Assembly (NCBI GenBank): GCA_963796675.1
Contig: CAWCMS010000013.1
Location: 620,001 to 684,000 of the forward strand
DNA length: 64,000 nucleotides
Origin: CAWCDJ01 sp963796675
GTDB taxonomy: Bacteria; Acidobacteriota; Terriglobia; Bryobacterales; Bryobacteraceae
Direction: 5' to 3'
This document shows, one piece after another, positions 54,065 to 63,424 of the stretch. Position numbers and translations under genes: made by a program. Each line of letters starts with the position of its first letter. Position 1 is the stretch's first letter. A model generated the notes under the pieces. That model was not told the origin of the DNA. It saw only the letters and a program-made list of their open reading frames with translations, and made no database searches.

Positions 54065-55316
54065 TTGATTAAAGCCGTCAAAGGAACCAGGGATTTACTA
54101 CCTCCATCGACCGAGGTTTGGAACCACGTAGAGGCCGCCGCGCGACGCATCTTCCGCGCCTACCACTACCAGGAGATCCGCACGCCGATCCTCGAGGAGA
54201 CCCAGCTCTTCGCGCGCGGTGTGGGTGAAGAAACCGACATCGTCACTAAGGAGATGTACACCTTCACCGACCGCGACAAGGAGGCGACCTCGCTCACCTT
54301 GCGGCCGGAAAATACGGCATCGGTAATCCGCGCGTATATCGAGCACCGGCTCGATCAGCGGCCGGGCGTGCAGAAGCTCTACTACATCGGGCCGATGTTC
54401 CGCCGCGAGCGGCCGCAGAAGGGGCGCTACCGGCAGTTCTACCAGATCGGGGCTGAAGCCATCGGGTCGGAATCGCCTGCGGTGGATGCGGAAGTGATCG
54501 AGATGGTGGTGGAGATCCTGAAAGCCGTCGGCCTCAGTGGATTTCAACTGCTGATCAACTCCGTGGGCGACGCCAACTGCCGCCCGCAGTACGTGGAGCG
54601 CTTGCGCCAGGAATTGAAAGCGGTGGCGCCGCAGATGTGCGGCGATTGCCAGCGTCGCGCGGACACCAATCCGCTGCGCGTCCTCGATTGCAAAGTGGAG
54701 GCGGACCAGCCGATTATCGAGAAGCTGCCGCACATCACCGATTGCCTGTGCGACGCCATGCCGCGCGCATTTCGACGCGGTCAAAAGCTTCCTCGATGAT
54801 CGCGGGATCGCGTACGAAGTGCGGCCGCGGCTGGTGCGCGGGCTCGACTACTACATGCGCACGACCTTCGAGGTGGTGCACGGGTCGCTCGGGGCGCAGA
54901 ATTCGGTGCTGGGCGGCGGGCGGTATGATGGACTCGCGGAATCGCTCGGGTCGAAAGTGCACTCGCCGGGCATCGGGTTTTCGATCGGCGAGGACCGGCT
55001 GGTGATGTCGGTGGAAGGCGATCAGCCTCCCGAGGCGCTCGACCTGTTTATCGCTCCACTGGGCGACGCGGCGCTGCGGCACGCGGCCGTGATGGCGCGC
55101 GATTATCGCCGCGCGGGCCTTTCCGTGGAACTGGTCGAGGGCAAGCTCAAACGCTCCATGGAGCTGGCCAATAAGCTGGGCGCGCGCTTTACGCTGATCG
55201 TGGGAGACAACGAGATCGCCGCGGGGCGTTACGCGCTCAAGAACATGGCGAGCGGCAAGCAGCAGGAAGTGACGCGCGACGAAATCGCCGCCGTGCTCGC
55301 CGCCACACTGAGTTGA
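54065..55316 (+). CDS. hisS: Histidyl-tRNA synthetase, one frameshift
   Basis: Charges tRNA-His. The chosen TTG at 54065 starts at the conserved opening IKAVKGTRDLLPP; an ATG at 54038 gives nine extra residues. Motif 2 'YYIGPMFRRERPQKGRYRQF' and the later 'VRGLDYYMRTTFEVV' are intact. At 54756-54757 one C is extra: removing it turns the stop-prone frame into CDACRAHFDAVKSFLDDRG, giving 416 residues. The gene ends at 55316, overlapping aspS, the frequent hisS-aspS order. Confidence 0.93.
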
Positions 55317-55327
55317 AGACATTCACT

Positions 55328-57103
55328 ATGGAAACCTCCGTTCGACTGGATTTTCTAGGCGACCTTCGCCGGACCCATAGCTGCGGCTCGCTGCGGGCCG
55401 CGGATGCGGGCAAAGACGTTCTCCTCATGGGCTGGGTACACCGCCGCCGCGATCATGGCGGCGTGATCTTCGTGGACCTGCGCGACCGCGAGGGCATTAC
55501 CCAGGTGGTATTCCATGAAGACGTGGATCCCGCGGTGCACCGGCACGCCGAAGAGGTGCGGCCGGAATACGTGATCGCGGTGGCGGGCAAAGTGGCGCCC
55601 CGCGGGCCTTCCGCCATCAATCCGAAGATGCCCACGGGCGAGATCGAAGTGGTGGCGAACCACGTCTGGATCCTCAATGATTCGCGCACTCCGCCGTTCC
55701 CCATGGAAGATCAGGTGGACGTTTCGGAAGACGCGCGCCTCAAGTACCGCTATGTCGACCTGCGGCGCCCGCGCATGCAGGCGAACATCATGCTGCGGTC
55801 GAAGATTTCGTTTGCGGTGCGCGAATTTCTCTACTCGCAGGGCTTCCTCGAAATCGAAACGCCGTTCATGACGCGCTCGACGCCCGAGGGCGCGCGCGAT
55901 TACCTGGTGCCCTCGCGCGTGCAGCCAGGCACGTTCTATGCGCTGCCGCAGTCGCCGCAGATCTTCAAGCAACTGCTGATGATCGGCGGCTACGAGAAGT
56001 ATTTTCAGATCGTGCGCTGCTTCCGCGATGAAGATCTGCGCGCCGACCGGCAACCCGAGTTCACGCAGATCGATATCGAGATGTCGTTCCCGCAACCGGA
56101 AACCATCTTCGACGTGGTGGAGCCCATGGTGCGGCGCGTCTGCGAAGTAGCCGGCTACCAGGTCGAGACGCCGTTCCGCCGCATCAGCTACGCGGAGGCG
56201 ATGCGCAGCTACGGCATCGACAAACCCGACTGCCGCATTCCGCCGATGTTCCCGGTGGCGGACTTGCTGCCCGATCTCGCTCCAAACAACCTTCCCCTGC
56301 AGGCCATCTATCTGCCCGGCACCGGCACGCCCAGCCGCAAGGAACGCGACGATCTGAAGTCCTACGGCCAGGAGCGCGGCCTGCGCGTCTTCGACGATCC
56401 GAAGCGCCTGGAACGCGACTATCCCGAGCAGATGGCCAAGGTCCGGGAGCGCACCGGCGCCGGAGAGAACGACCTTCTGATTCTGGCCGCGTGGGCGGGC
56501 GAGCCGAAGGGCCAACGTCCCGAAGAGACCGTCTACCAGGCGTGCGGCCAGCTACGCCTCCACGCAGCGGCGAAATTCAACGACCGCCACAAGCTGCTCG
56601 ACCCGAAGAATTTCCAATTCCTCTGGGTAATCGATTTCCCGATGTTCGAGTGGGACGACGAAGACCAGCGCTGGGTGGCGGCGCACCATCCGTTCACCTC
56701 GGTGCTCGATGAGGACATCGACAAGCTCACGGCCGATCCGGCGCGTTGCCGCGCGAAATCGTACGACCTGGTGCTGAACGGCACCGAACTCGGCTCGGGC
56801 TCGATCCGTATTCACCGCCGCGATATTCAGGCGCAGGTGTTTGCGGCGCTCGGCATGGGCGACGAAGAGGCGCGCCACCGCTTCGGCTTCCTGCTCGATG
56901 CGCTCGAATATGGCGCTCCGCCGCACGGCGGCATTGCGCTGGGCCTCGACCGCCTGGTGATGATTCTGGCGGGCGAGACCTCGATCCGCGACGTCATCCC
57001 CTTCCCGAAGACGGCGCGCGGCACGGACCTGATGTGCGAGGCCCCGTCGACGGTTCCCGAGCGGCAATTGCGAGAACTGGGCATCACGTTCCGGAGCAAA
57101 TAG
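55328..57103 (+). CDS. aspS: Aspartyl-tRNA synthetase
   Basis: A 591-residue class IIb synthetase starting at ATG 55328; a TTG at 55313 overlaps the hisS stop and would add five residues. It has the OB-fold anticodon domain ('LLMGWVHRRRDHGGVIFVDL'), the motif 2 'QIVRCFRDEDLRADRQPEFT' and motif 3 'GGIALGLDRLVMIL'. The bacterial-type GAD insertion ('PDCRIPPMFPVADLLPD' region onward) is present. It follows hisS. Confidence 0.96.
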   Translation: METSVRLDFLGDLRRTHSCGSLRAADAGKDVLLMGWVHRRRDHGGVIFVDLRDREGITQVVFHEDVDPAVHRHAEEVRPEYVIAVAGKVAPRGPSAINPKMPTGEIEVVANHVWILNDSRTPPFPMEDQVDVSEDARLKYRYVDLRRPRMQANIMLRSKISFAVREFLYSQGFLEIETPFMTRSTPEGARDYLVPSRVQPGTFYALPQSPQIFKQLLMIGGYEKYFQIVRCFRDEDLRADRQPEFTQIDIEMSFPQPETIFDVVEPMVRRVCEVAGYQVETPFRRISYAEAMRSYGIDKPDCRIPPMFPVADLLPDLAPNNLPLQAIYLPGTGTPSRKERDDLKSYGQERGLRVFDDPKRLERDYPEQMAKVRERTGAGENDLLILAAWAGEPKGQRPEETVYQACGQLRLHAAAKFNDRHKLLDPKNFQFLWVIDFPMFEWDDEDQRWVAAHHPFTSVLDEDIDKLTADPARCRAKSYDLVLNGTELGSGSIRIHRRDIQAQVFAALGMGDEEARHRFGFLLDALEYGAPPHGGIALGLDRLVMILAGETSIRDVIPFPKTARGTDLMCEAPSTVPERQLRELGITFRSK

Positions 57104-57126
57104 GGTAACGGCGTTACCATCGAAGA

Positions 57127-58749
57127 GTGAAAGCGCTTTTGGTCCTGATGGCTGCCGCCGTTGCTATGCCTGACCTTGTCCAACTCCAACAAATGAGCGC
57201 GCGTTACGCGCCGGTGAAATTGAAATACGACGAGTCCGCCCTGTCCGCGGGAGACCGCAAGGCGCTGGCGAAACTGGTCGACGCTGCAAAGGTCCTGAAC
57301 GTCGTCTTCATGGACCAGCTCTGGAGCGGCAATCGCGCGCTGTACGCGCAGCTTCAGAAGGACACCACGCCGCTCGGCAAGGCGCGCCTGCACTATTTCT
57401 GGCTGAACAAGGGACCGTGGTCGGATCTCGACGGCCATACGGCGTTCCTCCCCGGCGTGCCCGAGCGCAAGCCCGCGGGCGCAAATTTCTACCCGCCGAA
57501 TATGACCCGCCTGGAGTTCGAAGCGTGGGTCAAGACGCTGCCGCCTGCGGAACGCGAGCAGGCCGAGGGCTTCTTCACGGTGATCCACCGCGATGCCGCC
57601 GGCAAGCTCACCATCGTGCCCTACAGCAAGGCGTATGCGGCGGACCTGCAGAAAGCCGCGGGGCTGCTTCGCGAAGCGTCCGCGCTCACGGAGAACGCGT
57701 CGCTCAAGAAGTTCCTCACGCTGCGGGCCGACGCGTTCCACTCGAACGACTACTACGCGAGCGATATGGCCTGGATGGATCTCGATGCGCCGCTCGATAT
57801 CACCATAGGCCCCTACGAGACGTACAACGACGAGGTGTTCGGCTACAAGGCGGGGTTCGAAGCCTACATCACCATCCGCGACGATCGGGAGTCCAGCCGG
57901 CTGAAGACCTTCGCCGCCCATTTGCAGGAAGTCGAGAACAACCTGCCGATCGATCCCAAGTACCGCAATCCGAAACTCGGGGCCGCCGCGCCGATCCGCG
58001 TCGTGAATGAAGTCTACGCGGCGGGCGATGGTGCGCACGGCGTTCGCACGGCGGCCTTCAACCTGCCGAACGACGAGCGCGTGGTGCATGAAAAGGGTTC
58101 GAAGCGGGTGATGCTGAAGAACATCCAGGAGGCGAAATTCGAAACGATCCTGAAGCCGGTGGCCGGGCGTGTGCTGCCCAGGTCCGCGCAGGGCGACCTG
58201 AGTTTCGACTACTTCTTCATGCACATTCTGGCGCACGAGCTGAGCCATGGAATCGGCCCGCACCAGATCCAGGTCGGCGGACGCGCCACCACGCCGCGGC
58301 AGGAGATGAAGGAACTTTACAGCGCCATCGAAGAAGCCAAAGCCGATGTGACGGGCCTCTTCATGCTGCAGTATCTCTTCGATCACGGCATGCCGCACGG
58401 CGCGAACGCCGAGCGGGAGCTCTACTCCACGTTCCTGGCTTCCGCTTTCCGCTCGCTGCGGTTCGGACTCACCGAAGCGCATGGCAAGGGCATGGCGCTG
58501 CAGTTTAACTACCTGACGGATAAGGGCGCGTTCGTCGCCAATCCGGACGGCACGTTTTCCGTCGACTTCACGAAAATCAAGGGCGCCATCCGCGACCTGG
58601 CGCACGATCTGCTCACGCTCGAAGCTACCGGCGATTATGCCGGCGCCAAGCATATGCTGGATACACTCGGGGTCGTACGTCCCGGCATGCAGCACGCCCT
58701 GGACGGCTTAAAGAGCATTCCGACCGATATCGACCCGGTCAACGAGTAG
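57127..58749 (+). CDS. M49-like zinc dipeptidase (DPP III family)
   Basis: A 540-residue protein starting at GTG 57127. The zinc site is plain: HELSHGIGPHQ (HExxH) and, about 50 residues later, 'IEEAKADVTGLF', which supplies the third ligand. This pairing matches peptidase family M49 (DPP III), in which the usual motif is HELLGH; the insertion of the extra residue is missing here. Family members are often cytoplasmic. The N-terminal LLVLMAAAVAM could be a weak signal. The gene follows aspS by 23 bases. Confidence 0.78.
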   Translation: MKALLVLMAAAVAMPDLVQLQQMSARYAPVKLKYDESALSAGDRKALAKLVDAAKVLNVVFMDQLWSGNRALYAQLQKDTTPLGKARLHYFWLNKGPWSDLDGHTAFLPGVPERKPAGANFYPPNMTRLEFEAWVKTLPPAEREQAEGFFTVIHRDAAGKLTIVPYSKAYAADLQKAAGLLREASALTENASLKKFLTLRADAFHSNDYYASDMAWMDLDAPLDITIGPYETYNDEVFGYKAGFEAYITIRDDRESSRLKTFAAHLQEVENNLPIDPKYRNPKLGAAAPIRVVNEVYAAGDGAHGVRTAAFNLPNDERVVHEKGSKRVMLKNIQEAKFETILKPVAGRVLPRSAQGDLSFDYFFMHILAHELSHGIGPHQIQVGGRATTPRQEMKELYSAIEEAKADVTGLFMLQYLFDHGMPHGANAERELYSTFLASAFRSLRFGLTEAHGKGMALQFNYLTDKGAFVANPDGTFSVDFTKIKGAIRDLAHDLLTLEATGDYAGAKHMLDTLGVVRPGMQHALDGLKSIPTDIDPVNE

Positions 58750-59229
58750 TCAGGTGCGCACCAGAATCGCCTTGCGCAGTGCGCGCTCGTATCCCAATAC
58801 GAAGTGAACCGTGAGGAGATCGAAAAACCGGCCGAGCCGGCGCTCCAGCTCCTCTTTCTCGTAGAGTTCGAGATTGTACATATCCATGCTGGTCTTGGAG
58901 AACATGTGGTCTTCCACAAAATCCAGCATTTTTTCGCGGAGAATGCACTGGGCGCGCACCGCTTCATGCAGCGGCACTTCCTGTTCGCAGCGCAGGATCC
59001 CATACTGTTCGTATTTGTGCGCCAGTTCCGCTTCGTTTCCCGCCGAAAGCCAGTGGCCCAGGTGCTCCAGCAGGTCTTGACCCCATTCGCGCAGCTCCAC
59101 TTCGGGAAGGCTGCGCGTGTGGCTCATCTGGGGTTCCCGATGGATTTGATGGTAGACCCGGTCGATGATCTCATCCCAATGGGTCTCAATCAGGTTAACT
59201 AGTTTTCCGCTGACCATGGTTCCACTCAC
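58750..59229 (-). CDS. RsbRD_N-like regulatory protein
   Basis: A 159-residue all-helical protein starting at GTG 59229 after GGAGG. It has the RsbRD N-terminal/globin-like pattern ('LVNLIETHWDEIIDRVYHQI', 'LREWGQDLLEHLGHWL', 'EVPLHEAVRAQCILREKML'). In other bacteria this domain sits at the front of stress-kinase modulators; here it stands alone with no STAS domain. It is divergent from an ABC exporter pair, so it may sense a signal, but that is inference. The stop directly abuts the M49 gene. Confidence 0.6.
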   Translation of the reverse strand: MSGTMVSGKLVNLIETHWDEIIDRVYHQIHREPQMSHTRSLPEVELREWGQDLLEHLGHWLSAGNEAELAHKYEQYGILRCEQEVPLHEAVRAQCILREKMLDFVEDHMFSKTSMDMYNLELYEKEELERRLGRFFDLLTVHFVLGYERALRKAILVRT

Positions 59230-59269
59230 CCTACCTCCATCCTATGCCGCCCGCGATGGCTAAACTGTA

Positions 59270-60022
59270 ATGGTGTCCACATCCGCCATTCTGGTCCACG
59301 ACCTGCGGAAGGCCTACGGCGATAAGTACGCCGTGGACGGGGTGAACCTGGAGGTGCCGCGCGGCTCCTTCTTCGGTTTTCTGGGGCCCAACGGTGCGGG
59401 AAAATCCACGACCATCCGCATGCTAACGGGCCTGATTCCGCCGGATAGCGGCTCGATCGAGATCCTGGGATACCGCATGCCGGAAGAGGAGCTTTCGATC
59501 AAGCAGCGTATCGGCCTGGTGCCGGACGAGTCGCTGCTGTTCGACCGGCTGACGGGCCTGGAATACCTGGAGTTTGTGGGCCGCATGTACAGTCTGCCGC
59601 GCGCCACGGCAATCGAACGGGCTCGCGGATTGCTCGACCTGTTTCAACTCCCGCTAGACCGTAAGATGATCGGCGACTATTCGAAAGGGATGCGGAAGCG
59701 GGTGGCGATGGCGGCGTCGCTGATTCATCACCCCGAGCTCTTCCTGATGGACGAGCCGTTCGAAGGCGTGGACGCGGTGGGCGCGCGGCTCATGAAAGAT
59801 ATCCTGCTCGACCAGGTGCGCCGGGGCGCGACGGTCTTCCTGACAAGCCACGTGCTCGAGGTCGTCGAGCGGCTGTGCGATCACATCGCCGTGATCCACC
59901 AGGGGAAGATCGTCCGCAGCGGCACGCTCGAGGAACTGCGAGCGGATGGCGGCTCGCTCGAAGATGCGTTCGTCCGGCTGGTGGGCGCCGAAGGCCACGT
60001 GGACCGGCTGGACTGGCTATGA
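59270..60022 (+). CDS. ABC transporter ATP-binding protein
   Basis: A 250-residue ATPase with Walker A GPNGAGKST, a Q-loop region 'IGLVPDESLLFDRL', the variant signature YSKGMRKR and Walker B 'LFLMDEPFEGVD', then the His switch 'FLTSHVLEVVERL'. The degenerate signature is like that of DrrA/CcmA-type exporters. Its TGA overlaps the ATG of the permease (60019) as ATGA, so the two form one transporter. Confidence 0.93.
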   Translation: MVSTSAILVHDLRKAYGDKYAVDGVNLEVPRGSFFGFLGPNGAGKSTTIRMLTGLIPPDSGSIEILGYRMPEEELSIKQRIGLVPDESLLFDRLTGLEYLEFVGRMYSLPRATAIERARGLLDLFQLPLDRKMIGDYSKGMRKRVAMAASLIHHPELFLMDEPFEGVDAVGARLMKDILLDQVRRGATVFLTSHVLEVVERLCDHIAVIHQGKIVRSGTLEELRADGGSLEDAFVRLVGAEGHVDRLDWL

Positions 60023-61618
60023 TTGCGGCGATCCTGCGCGCCCAGTGGCTCAGCATGCGGCTCGGCGGGCGGGGGACCGCTTTTAACATCCTCGTCGGGC
60101 TGATCTGGTACGGCCTGTGGAGCGGGATCGCCACGCTGCTCGGGGGAGCGGCCGCGACGCTTCCGGCCAGGGTGCTGGTGCAATGGCTGCCGGTGGGATT
60201 CCTGGGGATGTTCGCGTACTGCCAGTTCGTCCCGGTGATCTCGGCCAGCATGGGCTCGGCGCTCAATCTGCGAAAGCTGCTGCCCTACCCGATTCCGCAC
60301 GACCGTCTCTTCGTGATCGAGGTGCTGCTGCGTCTGATGAACGCCATCGAGATGCTGATGGTGCTGACGGGCGGAGTCCTGGGGCTGCTGGTCAACCCGG
60401 AAACGGGAGGCCTTGCCGCGGTGCCGGGTGTGGCCGCGGCGGCCGTGCTGTTCCTGCTGTTCAACGTGCTGCTGGCTTCCGGCCTGCGCAGCGTGCTGAC
60501 CCGGCTATTCGCGATGCGGAAGGTGCGCGAGCTGATGACCCTGCTGGTTGCGCTGGTGTGGGTGCTACCGCGGGTCCTGGTATCGGTCGGACTGTTTCCG
60601 AAAACGCTGGGCGGCGCGGGCATTCTGCTGCGTACGGTCGCGCTTCCGTGGAATGCCGCGGCCCATCTGGCCCTACGCGCTTCGGCGGCGCTGGGCTTGC
60701 TTTCGCTGGTGGGCTGGACGCTGGCGGCTCTCTGGTTCGGCAGGGCGCAGTTCGAACGCAGCCTGCGGCGCGGTGCCGAGGAAGAAGAGTCCGCACCGGT
60801 GCGCGCGCAGGAAGGGCGCACGCCGCTGGTCGAACGCTTCTACCGGTTGCCGGGCCTGGTGTTGCGCGACCCGGTAGCGGGAATTGTGGAGAAAGAACTG
60901 CGCTCGCTGGCCCGCACTCCGCGGTTCCGCACGGTCTTCGTGATGGGATTCACGTTCGGTCTGCTGGTGTGGTTTCCCCTGATGTTCCACGAGGGCGCCG
61001 GCAATGCCGCTTCGCCGCATTACCTGGTGATCGTCTGCGGCTACGCGCTGATTCTGATGGGGCAGGTATCCTACTGGAACTGTTTCGGCTTCGACCGTTC
61101 GGCCACCGCATTTTATTTCGCCGCGCCGACAGCCGGTTTCGAAGGTGCTGCTGGGAAAGAATCTGGCCTCGCTGTGCTTCATCTACCTGGAGGTGACGAT
61201 TCTGATCGGCGTCACCTACCTCTTTCGCCTGAGTCACGGTTTTGGGAATGCTCTGGAAGCGCTGGTGGTCATCGGGATCTCCGCCCTTTACATGCTGGCG
61301 CTGGGCAATTTGAGCTCGGTGAATTATCCGCGGCCGATGAGCCCGGAGCGGGTGTCACAAGGAGGAGCGTCGGGGCGATTTCAGGGCCTGATCTTTCTGC
61401 TCTATCCGGTGGCCCTTCTGCCGGTGATTCTCGCGTACCTGGCCCGCTATGCCTTTCACAGCGAGGTTGCGTTTGTCGTGGTCCTAGCGGTGGCGGGAGT
61501 ACTGGGCGCCGGCATCTATTACATGGCGATGGAATCGGCGGTACACACGGCAACGGCCCGCCGGGAAAAGATCGTTCAGGAGCTTTCGCGCCAGAGCGGG
61601 CCGGTTGCCTCGAACTGA
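60019..61618 (+). CDS. ABC transporter permease, one frameshift
   Basis: A membrane permease of about 532 residues with roughly a dozen hydrophobic segments ('FNILVGLIWYGLWSGIATLL', 'VLFLLFNVLLASGL', 'LVALVWVLPRVLVSVG'). The reading frame breaks near 61129: the A in GCCGACAGCC appears extra, and deleting it gives 'APQPVSKVLLGKNLASLCF', connecting to the downstream frame to 61618. The corrected length is 533 codons. It pairs with the ATPase at 59270. The exported substrate is unknown. Confidence 0.85.
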
Positions 61619-61621
61619 AAT

Positions 61622-62554
61622 CTACTGCTTGCTCTTCATGACGGCGACGAGTTCCTGCACGGCGTCCGCGCTCTTCTTCAGCGCGGCGTGTTCATCGGCC
61701 GTGAGGCGGATCTCGTAGATCTGCTCGATGCCGCGGGCGCCGAGTTTGACGGGTACGCCGACGAACAGGCCGTTGATGCCGTATTCGCCTTCCAGGTAGG
61801 CTGCGCAGGGCAGGACCTTCTTCTTGTCCTTGATGATCGACTCCGCCATCTCGACGGCGGCCGCGGACGGGGCGTAATAGGCGCTGCCCGTCTTGAGGTA
61901 CTTCACGATCTCGGCGCCACCGTTGCGCGTGCGGTCCACGATCTTGTCGAGGGTCTCCTGCTCCATCAGCTCGGTCAGAGGTATGCCCGAAACGTTGGAG
62001 AGCCGGACGAGCGGCACCATGGTGTCGCCATGTCCGCCCATGACGACGGCGGTCACGTTCTCGACCGAGACCTTGAGTTCCTGCGCGATAAAGGTGCGGA
62101 AGCGGGCGCTATCCAGAACGCCTGCCATACCGATGACGCGATTCTTGCTGAATTTCGAAACCCAGAGCGCCGCCTGCGCCATGGCATCGAGCGGGTTGGT
62201 GACTACGATGATGATGCAATTGGGCGAGTACTTGGCGACCTGTTCGGTGGCCGCGCGGACCACCTCGTAGTTGGCGATCAGAAGATCGTCGCGGCTCATC
62301 CCCGGCTTGCGGGGAAATCCGGCAGTGATGATGGCGATATCGGAATTCGCTGTCGGTTCGTAGTCGTTCGCGCCCGTGACGCTGACGTCATAGCCCTGTA
62401 CCGGACCGGATTGGAGAAGGTCGAGTCCTTTTCCTTGCGGGACACCTTCCACGACATCGACGAGGACGACATCGGCGAGCTCCTTGTCGGCAATTCGCAC
62501 TGCGCAATTGGCTCCGACATTGCCGGCGCCCACAACCGTGATCTTCTTTCGCAA
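61622..62554 (-). CDS. mdh: Malate dehydrogenase
   Basis: A 310-residue NAD-dependent enzyme of the TCA cycle, in the LDH-like malate dehydrogenase group. It has 'KITVVGAGNVGANCA' (NAD binding), the substrate loop 'FPRKPGMSRDDLL', 'VTNPLDAM', and the catalytic His in 'GGHGDTMVPLVRL'. The start is TTG 62554, six bases after AAGGAG. It ends four bases after the convergent permease. Confidence 0.96.
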   Translation of the reverse strand: MRKKITVVGAGNVGANCAVRIADKELADVVLVDVVEGVPQGKGLDLLQSGPVQGYDVSVTGANDYEPTANSDIAIITAGFPRKPGMSRDDLLIANYEVVRAATEQVAKYSPNCIIIVVTNPLDAMAQAALWVSKFSKNRVIGMAGVLDSARFRTFIAQELKVSVENVTAVVMGGHGDTMVPLVRLSNVSGIPLTELMEQETLDKIVDRTRNGGAEIVKYLKTGSAYYAPSAAAVEMAESIIKDKKKVLPCAAYLEGEYGINGLFVGVPVKLGARGIEQIYEIRLTADEHAALKKSADAVQELVAVMKSKQ

Positions 62555-62634
62555 AGCAAGCTCCTTCTATGGGGAATTGGAAATCCGATTATAACTTGCG
62601 GCAGGTGAAGGGGAGCTACCACTCACGCGCGGAT

Positions 62635-62722
62635 GTGGGGCGGCCATTCGTGGCCGCAGCCGCCCTTCCGGGCGGCTGGACTCGCTGGAAAGCGAGTCCG
62701 CGGGCAGCATTGCCCGCCCCAC
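62635..62722. repeat. 88-nt cloverleaf of four tetraloop hairpins
   Basis: GTGGGG (62635-62640) closes on CCCCAC (62717-62722). Between them sit four perfect hairpins with four-base loops: CGGCCA/TGGCCG (62641-62656, loop TTCG), CAGCCGCCC/GGGCGGCTG (62657-62678, loop TTCC), GACTCGCT/AGCGAGTC (62679-62698, loop GGAA) and CGGGCA/TGCCCG (62701-62716, loop GCAT). Almost every base is paired. It lies in the gap 62555-62731 between mdh and the beta-barrel gene, beyond the 3' end of the latter. Confidence 0.85.
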
Positions 62723-62731
62723 GAGCCGATC

Positions 62732-63386
62732 TCAGAAGGTAAAGCCGACCAGGAACTCGGCTTGATTCTGGTTACTGTGGATGCCGCCGTTCGCGTCGAG
62801 GATATTTTGCGCGCCCCAACGGGTGTAGCGGAGCTCGGGCACGATGTGGATTACGAGAACGTGGATGTCCACGCCGGCGCCGAGAACGATGCCGCGCGTC
62901 GTCGAATGGTCGAGTTCGGCGGGGCTCGAGGTGTTGGCGGTAGTGGTCGTGCCGGTAGCCAGGTTGCCGGTCGTCACCACCTGCTTCAGGCCTTGAAGCG
63001 TATTCCAGGCCAGGCCGCCGGCGACATAGGGGCGCATCGGGCCTTCCTTGGAAAAGTGGTATTTGGCCAGGATCGGGAACTCCCAGGCGTTGGAGGTCGT
63101 AGAGATCGATTGCGTGGTCGTCGTGATCCCGGCGATGCTCCCTGAGCCGGTATAGCTCAGGTGGCGATACAGGGCGTCTACCTCCACACCCAGCCCGAAG
63201 GGAAGGCGGAGTTCGGCGGTACCGCCGAAAATATAGCGGTTGGTTTGCGCGGAAAAATTAAAATTGCCGGTAGTTCCGGCATTTACGAGGTCATTGAGCG
63301 GCATCCCCACCTTGATGCCGGCGGAAAAGGGCTGGCCGAAGCACGAGGCCGCACCCAACTACGAAGATAAACACAAAGCGAGTCAT
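62732..63386 (-). CDS. Outer-membrane beta-barrel protein, frameshift in signal peptide
   Basis: A protein of about 217 residues with alternating hydrophobic beta strands ('ELRLPFGLGVEVDALYRHLSY', 'EFPILAKYHFSKEGPMRPYV', 'VHIVPELRYTRWG') ending in 'AEFLVGFTF', the typical C-terminal Phe of a barrel inserted by BAM. The ATG at 63386 starts a signal peptide MTRFVFIFV that continues as 'LGAASCFGQ' only if one base is removed near 63357-63361; the corrected span is 218 codons. It otherwise starts at a weak TTG. A porin-like or OprF-type small barrel is likely. Confidence 0.8.
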
Positions 63387-63424
63387 GGTTTCCCCGGAGA
63401 GCACTCCGGCTACCATTGTATGAT

